A stretch of 33,519 bases of DNA from Bacteroidaceae bacterium. Its GTDB lineage: Bacteria; Bacteroidota; Bacteroidia; Bacteroidales; Bacteroidaceae. Below are positions 16,601 through 23,659 of this stretch, in pieces. A program made the translations under genes and the position numbers. The stretch spans positions 1 to 33,519 of the forward strand of contig JAFXZY010000029.1 in the NCBI GenBank assembly GCA_017541025.1. The letters are read 5' to 3'. How positions within the stretch are numbered: the stretch's first letter is position 1; the number at the start of each line of letters is the position of its first letter. The notes beneath the pieces were generated by a model, which ran no database searches, was not told the DNA's origin, and was given only the letters and a program-made list of their open reading frames with translations.

Positions 16601-17089
16601 ATGATTGACAAGACGATACTTCACAGACTCTTTTGCCTGCACTACAGCGAAATGATTCGCTTGGCCAGAACGCTCATGTACGACTATTCCGAAGCTGAAG
16701 ACATCGTTCAGGATATCTTCGTGCGACTCATGCAAAGCGACATTCTTCCTGCAGATGACAAAGTGAGAGCCTACTTGATGACAGCCGTACGTAATGGCTG
16801 TATTAACCGCATCAGGAAGAAGTCCATAACCAACCAGTTCCGCGAACTCTATTCTATGGATATTGATTCTGATTGGCAGCACATTGAACAACGGATGGAA
16901 ACTATTGATGCCATTTGCGACTATGCCGAGAACCATCTTCAAGAACCGCACCTCACAATCTTTCGGCTTCGCTTTGAGGATGACATGAAGCTGAAAGACA
17001 TAGCCAACCAACTCGGCATGAACCTCAAGACTGTTTTCAAGTATCTCAGCCAATCTATCGATGAAATCCAAAAACATTTCACCATTTAA
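16601..17089 (+). CDS. ECF RNA polymerase sigma factor, module 1
   Basis: A 162-residue sigma-70 family ECF factor. Region 2 includes LFCLHYSEMIRLARTLMYDYSEAEDIVQDIFVRL (core binding and -10 recognition), and region 4 includes LRFEDDMKLKDIANQLGMNLKTVFKYLSQSIDEI (an HTH for -35 recognition). It is short with no extra C-terminal domain. It is 12 nt upstream of an anti-sigma-like membrane protein and is paralogous to the sigma factor at 20069, sharing the same start register and motif order. It probably activates its own operon via the 42-bp upstream block (inference). Confidence 0.92.
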   Translation: MIDKTILHRLFCLHYSEMIRLARTLMYDYSEAEDIVQDIFVRLMQSDILPADDKVRAYLMTAVRNGCINRIRKKSITNQFRELYSMDIDSDWQHIEQRMETIDAICDYAENHLQEPHLTIFRLRFEDDMKLKDIANQLGMNLKTVFKYLSQSIDEIQKHFTI

Positions 17090-17101
17090 AATACCGAAGT
17101 T

Positions 17102-17791
17102 ATGAACACAACACTTGACAATATCAGCAAACTATTGAAAATGCTCGACAACCCCAGCATATATACCGAGCAAGAAATCCAGGACATCATCAATAGCAAC
17201 GACGAGACTCGCAAGACATACCATCTGATGGTGGCAGCAAAACAAGGCTATCGCCACAGACAGACGCACGGAGGGAAAGACACAGATACTTCGTGGCAAC
17301 AGTTTGAGCAGAAAAACTATACTAAAAGTAAAACCACACAACACTTTTGGATACGCGTTGCCGCTTTTTTCCTCGGTGCCATTTTCCTCACAGGACTTTC
17401 CTTTGCCGCAGGTCTGTCTTACGCTACTCATCGCGCCAAAGCATCAAGGCATGAAATGAAGACCCAAGAGTTTGCTGAAGAGAAAATGCTGGAGCTTTCC
17501 GATGACGGAGAACGTATTATTATAACCTGGCTAAAGGGAACCTGGGTGGAGGGCGATTTTGGAAGCTATATCGAGGCTGACCCCATAGAGCACTCGCCCG
17601 CCTTACCGCTCTATGGCGAGTATAAAGCCACCATAAAACTGAACGGGGAGAAAATTGATATTGACAACCTTCCTGACCTCCCTGCCTCATCAGTAAACAA
17701 GATGGAAATCCGCTTTACTGCAGGGCGAATCGTCAACCTTATAACCACACCTGTAGAGATTCCATACGCTGACGATTCCTACGGAGAATAA
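17102..17791 (+). CDS. Single-pass membrane anti-sigma-like protein, module 1
   Basis: A 229-residue protein with a cytoplasmic N-terminal region (LLKMLDNPSIYTEQEIQDI, about 11-30), one transmembrane segment (about 83-107: FWIRVAAFFLGAIFL...) and a periplasmic C-terminal domain of about 120 residues. The periplasmic part has WLKGTWVEGD and LNGEKIDIDNLPDLPASSV, also found in the paralogue (WCKGTWVVNGD, LDGKVLDINNLPDLPASAL). It has no FecR-type or zinc anti-sigma motif that I recognise. Location just after an ECF gene and the N-in/C-out single-pass topology support an anti-sigma role (inference). The periplasmic domain would sense the signal. Confidence 0.72.
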   Translation: MNTTLDNISKLLKMLDNPSIYTEQEIQDIINSNDETRKTYHLMVAAKQGYRHRQTHGGKDTDTSWQQFEQKNYTKSKTTQHFWIRVAAFFLGAIFLTGLSFAAGLSYATHRAKASRHEMKTQEFAEEKMLELSDDGERIIITWLKGTWVEGDFGSYIEADPIEHSPALPLYGEYKATIKLNGEKIDIDNLPDLPASSVNKMEIRFTAGRIVNLITTPVEIPYADDSYGE

Positions 17792-17844
17792 GAATACAAG
17801 TGAAATCACAGGAAATTACCTTTATTAATTAACACCATAAACTT

Positions 17845-19899
17845 ATGAAACATCCTTCTCTTCCGATGAAGGTCGCCACCTTCATATTGCTACTATTATG
17901 CCCGTTCGTTGGTAAAGCACAGTATAAAAGTAACTGGCTCTGGCCCGTCAAGGGGCAGAAGGCGGGGCAAGGTATCCTATACCGCCCGCAGGACATAATT
18001 GGAGAAGAACAGAACTTCGACAACCTCTTTATTACTGCTCCCGAAGGGACGGAGATTATCTGTCCAGATGATGCTGTGGTGGAGAACTATAGTTTCAGCT
18101 ACAATCCATCACTCGTCACCTCCAACAGTTGGGGTGCATCAGATAAGCCTTACCATGAGGTCGTGGCCGAACATAAGGATGAGTTCCGCAAGAAAGGATG
18201 GGACATTCGCTGTTTCTCCGTCCAGATTGGACTTAAGATTGGAAATAAGAAACTATGGATTAAAGGCCTGCGACGCGATAAAGCCATACCCACAGGTACC
18301 CGTCTGAGGCGCGGCGATTTACTTGGCACCATAGGCTATAGCTACCATGTTATTAATGAACCCAGTATTTCTGTGGCCATCTCGTACGAAGGAAAATGCG
18401 ACGACCCCATGACGCCCTTCGGTTTGCGTACTACCTTCCGAAAGCCGGAGCCCCAACCCACCAAGTTCCATCTGACTCATGACGAGGCGGTGGCTGATTA
18501 TAAACAACTGGCCAGCAGCATGAAGGAGATTTACCCTTCCTTGGAAGACCTGATGACCGAGCAAGAATACGATGCCTTTGTCAGCGAACAACTGAAGCGC
18601 ATTCCTGCCGACGGCATCGCGCTAAAGGACTTTGCCGGAATCGTTTATGATTACAACAAGGTTATTCATGATTCGCACATCAACATCCGTTGCCCCGTTC
18701 CTGAAAACCCGCAGGACAAGAAGAAAGGTCAGGTGTATTATTATTCACCCCTTATGGTTGGGCACGTTGCAGAAGGTGATTCGTCTGATTATGTCTGCGT
18801 GGTGTTACTTGCCGCCGATGGCGTTCATTCCAATTATGTGGGCAGACGCGTAGCACGCATAGACGGGAAGCCTGTCAGCGAACTGCGGGACAATATCCGT
18901 CGTAACATAGCACTCTATGATGCTGACGTGACATCCGTGGCAGACGAAGCTCTCTTTTACCCAAGCGTATCCATATGTCCGTTCAGAAAAGATGATTCGT
19001 CTGCAAAAAAAACACAGATATATGAATTCGAGGACGGCGAACGGGTAGAACTCCCCTTGGCAGATTGTTTCAGAGGCAGCGATGCTGACAGAAAGAAGTG
19101 GTTTCGTCGCAACGATATCAACCGCCACAAGGATAGTCCCATTGGCGTTCGCCAGTTGAACGACAGCGTCCTTTACATCGGCCTCAGCACCTTCGAACTC
19201 AGCCAGGTGGATTGCGACAGCATTGTAGAAGCCATCCATGCTGCAGAACGCAATAAGGTGCCCAACCTTATCTTCGACGTACGCAACAATTATGGCGGGC
19301 ATGGTGATGTAATGGCACGTATCACTCGCGCCCTGATGGGACGAACACCCGACTGTCCGCATAAAGGTTACCTGAAAGTCAATGCTGCCACTTTCAGCAG
19401 TCCCACCTTAAACTGGATTGCTGGCGATACAATCTTTGGTGATTTCAAACCTATTGAAGGTCGTAAGGGACTTTACCAGATGCCTAACGAAGAAGATAAC
19501 GATAGCCCATCTGTCGATTCCCTTGGCTATAACGGTCGCCTTTACGTTCTAATAGACAGTCACTCCGCTTCAGCTTCCGCTTTCCTGGCAGGAACCATCA
19601 AACGCAATTATCGTGGTTATATTGTAGGCCGTGAGACCAAGAGCGCCTACCATTGCGAGACTGCCATCAAGTTTGCCAACATCCAGCTCGCCAACAGTCA
19701 GTTCACAGCCACCATTCCTATGGTACGCATAGTCTTTGATGAGACCACTAACGACCGCCTGCCTGCTCTGCGTGGCGTGATACCCGACTGTAACATCCCT
19801 CTCAGCGAGGAGGAGTTCCACTACGATGGTGATTACATTCTGGATCGCACCCTCCAACTCATTGCTGACGGCACATATATAGAAATCCATCGCTCCTAA
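17845..19899 (+). CDS. Secreted protein: degenerate M23/LytM-like domain fused to S41-type peptidase, module 1
   Basis: A 684-residue exported protein with signal peptide MKHPSLPMKVATFILLLLCPFVGKAQ. Residues ~30-205 look like an M23/LytM fold (WLWPVKGQKAG, APEGTEIICPDDAVVE, GTRLRRGDLLGTIGYSYH, then DPMTPFG), but the metal-ligand HxH of M23 is missing (EPSISVAIS). From ~215 follows an S41-like domain: IHDSHINI (His275-Asp-Ser-His278), VPNLIFDVRNNYGGHG and IDSHSASASAFLAG with a likely nucleophile Ser576. No Lys is found 25 residues later as in C-terminal processing proteases; GRETKSAYH lies there. A tricorn-like Ser-His arrangement using DSH is possible (inference). It sits 53 nt after the anti-sigma gene. 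Confidence 0.8.
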   Translation: MKHPSLPMKVATFILLLLCPFVGKAQYKSNWLWPVKGQKAGQGILYRPQDIIGEEQNFDNLFITAPEGTEIICPDDAVVENYSFSYNPSLVTSNSWGASDKPYHEVVAEHKDEFRKKGWDIRCFSVQIGLKIGNKKLWIKGLRRDKAIPTGTRLRRGDLLGTIGYSYHVINEPSISVAISYEGKCDDPMTPFGLRTTFRKPEPQPTKFHLTHDEAVADYKQLASSMKEIYPSLEDLMTEQEYDAFVSEQLKRIPADGIALKDFAGIVYDYNKVIHDSHINIRCPVPENPQDKKKGQVYYYSPLMVGHVAEGDSSDYVCVVLLAADGVHSNYVGRRVARIDGKPVSELRDNIRRNIALYDADVTSVADEALFYPSVSICPFRKDDSSAKKTQIYEFEDGERVELPLADCFRGSDADRKKWFRRNDINRHKDSPIGVRQLNDSVLYIGLSTFELSQVDCDSIVEAIHAAERNKVPNLIFDVRNNYGGHGDVMARITRALMGRTPDCPHKGYLKVNAATFSSPTLNWIAGDTIFGDFKPIEGRKGLYQMPNEEDNDSPSVDSLGYNGRLYVLIDSHSASASAFLAGTIKRNYRGYIVGRETKSAYHCETAIKFANIQLANSQFTATIPMVRIVFDETTNDRLPALRGVIPDCNIPLSEEEFHYDGDYILDRTLQLIADGTYIEIHRS

Positions 19900-19964
19900 T
19901 GGCAATTGCTTTCATCTGCCTCTTGCTTATCTTGTTGCTTTATTATTATACAAGGAAAAAGTGA
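19899..19964 (+). CDS. Putative 21-residue hydrophobic membrane micropeptide
   Basis: An ATG overlaps the stop of the S41 gene (TAATG) and opens a 21-codon frame: Met-Ala-Ile-Ala-Phe-Ile-Cys, an LLLILLLYYY core and a final TRKK before TGA. This is a single transmembrane helix with a basic C-terminal tail. Translation by coupling from the upstream gene is possible. No counterpart follows the second S41 gene, and its small size means it may be chance. Confidence 0.35.
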   Translation: MAIAFICLLLILLLYYYTRKK

Positions 19965-19987
19965 GCATTTTAAAAGAAAAATGAGTT

Positions 19988-20029
19988 TATCGTAAAAAAA
20001 CTTATACCAGAAGTGTCTTATAGGTAGAA
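19988..20029 (+). promoter_or_regulatory. Candidate ECF-dependent autoregulatory promoter, module 2
   Basis: Gap-free 42-bp counterpart of 16548-16589: TATCGTA, AAAAAAC, AG, GTGTCTTATA and TAGAA. The preferred sigma start (20069) is 39 nt further downstream. Confidence 0.65.
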
Positions 20030-20068
20030 GTGTCCCTGAACGGGATGCACAAGAACAAAAAAAATGAT

Positions 20069-20593
20069 ATGCTTGAACAAAGAAAACTTGAAAAGCTTTT
20101 CCGCCAGAACTACAGCAAGATGATACATCTAGCCAGCGTGTTGCTGGGAGACGGCGGCGAAGCAGAGGATGTGGTGCAGGACATCTTCCTGAAATTGGCT
20201 GACAGCGACATTCAGCCCCAGAATGACAGTTATCTGCTGACTGCCGTCAGAAATGCCTGTCTGAACAGAATCCGTCAGATGCAACTGCAACAAAGGGTGA
20301 AGAACCTGCTGCCAGTTGAGACCGAAACTGACCAGCAGACCGTTAATATGGAACAACTGGAGGATATTGCAGCCTATGTGGATGAGCAGTTGGAGGAGCC
20401 GCATCACAGCATCTTCCACCTTCGCTTCGACGAGGACCTGACAATCGCAGAGATTGCCCGTAGGCTTAACCTGAATCCAAATACCACCTACAAGTATCTC
20501 ACACAAAGCATTCAGAGAATTAAGAACAACTTCAAACAAGAGAATTATGAAAGAGGAAAAGACTATCAGACAGCTTCTGGAAATGCTCGATAA
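20069..20593 (+). CDS. ECF RNA polymerase sigma factor, module 2
   Basis: A 174-residue ECF sigma factor paralogous to the one at 16601. Region 2: LFRQNYSKMIHLASVLLGDGGEAEDVVQDIFLKL; region 4: LRFDEDLTIAEIARRLNLNPNTTYKYLTQSIQRI. Start at 20069 (MLEQRKLEKLF) is chosen because it lines up with the start of the paralogue; in-frame starts at 20045 (ATG) and 20030 (GTG) would add poorly conserved residues. The last 47 nt overlap the start of the following anti-sigma gene in another frame, an unusually long overlap that couples the two proteins tightly. Confidence 0.9.
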   Translation: MLEQRKLEKLFRQNYSKMIHLASVLLGDGGEAEDVVQDIFLKLADSDIQPQNDSYLLTAVRNACLNRIRQMQLQQRVKNLLPVETETDQQTVNMEQLEDIAAYVDEQLEEPHHSIFHLRFDEDLTIAEIARRLNLNPNTTYKYLTQSIQRIKNNFKQENYERGKDYQTASGNAR

Positions 20594-21548
20594 CCCTGAG
20601 ACATATACCGAGCAGGAAATACGCGACATCATCAACCATGATGAGGAGACGCGCGAGGCTTATCGCCTGATGGTGGAAGCCAAACGCAGTAGCCGTCATA
20701 CACACGCCAACAATCTTACGAACGTAGATGCAGCATGGAAGCGTTTCAACCAGAAACACAAGGCCAAGAAGCAACGCTCCAGCTGGATGAAGATTGCCGC
20801 CTCGTTCATCATCGTGCTTCTTATTACCGGCGTCTCCTTTGCGGCATATCGTGCTGCTACGATTCCCAAGCAGGTCGAAGAGACAAAGGTTGACAAGAAG
20901 TATGCAAATAAAAAGATGCTGCACGCCTACCGCTTGCCAAAAGATGCACCCAAATGGCAGAAAGAACGTCTTAGTGATGCCATATGGGTATCATGGTGCA
21001 AAGGAACGTGGGTCGTGAATGGAGACGATTCCTTTGTAGAGGAACATCCCTTTTGCGATATAAGCTATTTATTTTTTGTAAAGAATTCCACCGTCATACT
21101 CGATGGCAAAGTACTTGACATTAACAACCTGCCCGACTTGCCAGCTTCAGCGCTGAAAAAGATAACCATTCACTATAATAAGGACGGTCACGGAACGGCT
21201 CATCTTAGTACCAAACCAGTTCAGATTCCCGTTAACGTGAAGGGCAACATCAACCCAGAGCTGACAATCCTGCTGACCGGTACTGTGCCCAAGGGGGCCT
21301 ACCAGCCCGTCACCATCTGGGAGTGCAAAGGCCTTAAGGATAGCTATGACTGGCATGACTATACCTATACATCTTGGACGGCAGAAAGTGATAACATCAG
21401 TATGAAACTGAAGGAAGTCGCCATTCGCAAAGACCATCGCGTGCGCGTAAACATCTGCAAGGGTACTCCCCAGAAACACATCGACCGCATAAAGAAACTG
21501 ATGCAAGAAAATGGCGTGACCAACTACGAACTGGTAAACCAAAAATAA
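20547..21548 (+). CDS. Single-pass membrane anti-sigma-like protein, module 2
   Basis: A 333-residue paralogue of the protein at 17102. N-terminal cytoplasmic region (LLEMLDNPETYTEQEIRDIIN, about 10-30), transmembrane segment at about 81-101 (MKIAASFIIVLLITGVSFAA), then a periplasmic region with WCKGTWVVNGD and ILDGKVLDINNLPDLP. It carries about 100 extra C-terminal residues not present in module 1, including ELTILLTGTVPKGAYQPVTI and a final region rich in Lys. The start at 20547 is supported by alignment to the module 1 N-terminus despite the 47-nt overlap with the sigma gene. Function inferred from position and topology. Confidence 0.72.
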   Translation: MKEEKTIRQLLEMLDNPETYTEQEIRDIINHDEETREAYRLMVEAKRSSRHTHANNLTNVDAAWKRFNQKHKAKKQRSSWMKIAASFIIVLLITGVSFAAYRAATIPKQVEETKVDKKYANKKMLHAYRLPKDAPKWQKERLSDAIWVSWCKGTWVVNGDDSFVEEHPFCDISYLFFVKNSTVILDGKVLDINNLPDLPASALKKITIHYNKDGHGTAHLSTKPVQIPVNVKGNINPELTILLTGTVPKGAYQPVTIWECKGLKDSYDWHDYTYTSWTAESDNISMKLKEVAIRKDHRVRVNICKGTPQKHIDRIKKLMQENGVTNYELVNQK

Positions 21549-21566
21549 TTTCTTAAACTTATTCTT

Positions 21567-23576
21567 ATGAAACATCTCAATTCTTGGATGAGGGCCGCAA
21601 CCCTCATCCTGCTACTGCTGTGCCTCATCTGCCAAGGCAGAGCACAATCTGAAAACGTCTGGCTTTGGCCCATTGAGGGACAAAAGGCTGGTACAAACAT
21701 TCTGCTTCGTCCACAAGACCCGTTGGACCACGAGGCCAACTATTGCGACCTTATCATCGGAGCCAAGGAAGGCACGGAAGTTATTGCTCCGGCTGACGGC
21801 GTAATCACGAGCCAGATGCTTACTTATCGTTCCGGCCTGTACCAATGCAGGACTTATGGTTATGATGATGCCAGGACTTTTGATGCCATGCGTAAGAAAA
21901 TGGAGGAAGACCCTGATGTCCGTGACCCTAAGAAGTATATCAATGGCGACATCGGACTGAAACTTACGGATGGTAGGGAAATACACTTCTCCGGACTTCG
22001 CGGCAATGCTGCATTCAAATCCGGCCAGAGCATAAAAGCAGGAACGGTACTGGGTACGGTCAGCTACGTTTTCGAGAAAGTAGGCGAGCCGCACATTTCC
22101 ATTTCTGTCAGCAAGGACGGCAAACCCATAGACCCTATGACCCCCTTCGGATTGCAGACTACATTCAAGGAGGGCGAAGCATTCACGCCTCCGGAGAAGC
22201 TTACCCGAGAGCAGGCCAACGAGGATTTCGACTTCTTTATGGAGAGTCTTCGCGAATGCGTTCCTTCTTATCGCGACATCATCACGCCGGAACTTGAAGC
22301 CGAGTTCGTACGCAATTGTAAGGCAAAATTGGATGCCGATTCGGTCAGCTTTACTACGCTTCACGACATAGTGGGCGATGCCTTTACGGCCCGTTTCTTT
22401 CATGATTCCCACGCCTGGAGGCAATCTTCCAACCCATTCCCCAACCCCAGCAGCAACGTTCAGTACCCGGCTATCATGCTCTGCACATTGGGTGACCGTA
22501 TGTTTGTGCGTCAGGTGCAGCCAGGTTATGAGGAACATATCGGCAAGGAGGTTGCTACCGTCAACGGCATCCCGGCCAAGGAGCAAGTGTCTCATCATCG
22601 CAAAAAAACGGAGCTCTTCGATGCAAAAGTAGAATCAACAGTTGCTATACAATTGCTGGCAAACTGGTGGGGACAGTATGATGACACATTCACAGGCACA
22701 GGGGCACACCTGACCTTTACCGACGGCACCAGCGTGGATGCGCCTTACCTGAAGCGCGATCAGGTCAAACGCTACACGCCACAACCAACTGGCCCCATCG
22801 CCTACTACGTTCACAAAAACCAAAACAGAAAAGAGGATTGGAGCTTTAAGATGCTGAATGACAAGACGGCTCTGCTGACGTTGGGCCACTTTCAGTTGAA
22901 TGAAGTACAGATGGACAACATAGCAGACAGCCTAAAGGCTCACGCCAAGGTGCCTAACCTTATTATAGATGTACGTGACAACTATGGGGGAAATGCAGAA
23001 TGCGAGGGACGGCTCCTGAATATGTTCCTGTTTGAGAAGCCTGTAACATTCAACTGCCAGATGGTGAACAGCAACAGCACATACCGCAGCTTTAGCCATT
23101 GCTATAACTGGAGCAAAGAAATGAAGCCCTTTGAAGACTTCGTGAAGATAGAGGGGAAAGAAGGATTCTATAACAGAGATGCATTTTCTGAGACAAAGAC
23201 CTCAGCAAAACCTAAGAAGAACGATGCTATCTACAAAGGAAAGCTATATGTTCTTATCAACGAGGGCTCTGTCAGTGCCGCAACCGACTTCCCCGCTCAT
23301 CTGGTACGTGCCAAGCGTGCCGTAAGTATCGGACGTGAAACCGCTACGGCTTACCATTACATGACAGCCTTGAAGTTTGCCCGTCTGTTCCTTCCCAACA
23401 CCAGGATAGAATATCATCTGCCACTTGTTAAGGCCATTACAGCAACTGATGTCTCAGAGCGCTTCCCTTATGGCAGAGGTTTGTTGCCCGATATAGAAGT
23501 GCCCTTGACCCAGGAGGAAGTTTTCTTCTCTACAGAAGATGTGATACTGAAAAAGGCATTAGACATCATAAGATAA
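21567..23576 (+). CDS. Secreted protein: degenerate M23/LytM-like domain fused to S41-type peptidase, module 2
   Basis: A 669-residue paralogue of the protein at 17845, with signal peptide MKHLNSWMRAATLILLLLCLICQGRAQ. The M23/LytM-like part is better preserved (GTEVIAPADGVIT, FKSGQSIKAGTVLGTVSY, GEPHISISVSKDGKPIDP) yet still has HIS where M23 enzymes have HLH, so it is probably inactive as a metallopeptidase. The S41-like part has FFHDSH (279-282), VPNLIIDVRDNYGGNAECE and INEGSVSAATDFPAH with likely nucleophile Ser570, followed by GRETATAYHY and no Lys at the Ser-Lys position. It starts 18 nt after the anti-sigma gene, completing the second copy of the sigma / anti-sigma / protease module. 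Confidence 0.8.
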   Translation: MKHLNSWMRAATLILLLLCLICQGRAQSENVWLWPIEGQKAGTNILLRPQDPLDHEANYCDLIIGAKEGTEVIAPADGVITSQMLTYRSGLYQCRTYGYDDARTFDAMRKKMEEDPDVRDPKKYINGDIGLKLTDGREIHFSGLRGNAAFKSGQSIKAGTVLGTVSYVFEKVGEPHISISVSKDGKPIDPMTPFGLQTTFKEGEAFTPPEKLTREQANEDFDFFMESLRECVPSYRDIITPELEAEFVRNCKAKLDADSVSFTTLHDIVGDAFTARFFHDSHAWRQSSNPFPNPSSNVQYPAIMLCTLGDRMFVRQVQPGYEEHIGKEVATVNGIPAKEQVSHHRKKTELFDAKVESTVAIQLLANWWGQYDDTFTGTGAHLTFTDGTSVDAPYLKRDQVKRYTPQPTGPIAYYVHKNQNRKEDWSFKMLNDKTALLTLGHFQLNEVQMDNIADSLKAHAKVPNLIIDVRDNYGGNAECEGRLLNMFLFEKPVTFNCQMVNSNSTYRSFSHCYNWSKEMKPFEDFVKIEGKEGFYNRDAFSETKTSAKPKKNDAIYKGKLYVLINEGSVSAATDFPAHLVRAKRAVSIGRETATAYHYMTALKFARLFLPNTRIEYHLPLVKAITATDVSERFPYGRGLLPDIEVPLTQEEVFFSTEDVILKKALDIIR

Positions 23577-23607
23577 ATACAAGATTAACAAGTAACATTT
23601 TCTCAAG

Positions 23608-23645
23608 AAACGCCCCGATAAGCCGTGAAGCCCATCGGGGCGTTT
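23608..23645. terminator. Bidirectional intrinsic terminator between the S41 module and gltD
   Basis: AAACGCCCCGAT ... ATCGGGGCGTTT forms a 12-bp GC-rich stem with a 14-nt loop between two convergent genes; the stem itself supplies the A/T tails in both directions. Confidence 0.85.
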
Positions 23646-23659
23646 AGTTGTTGGGGATT

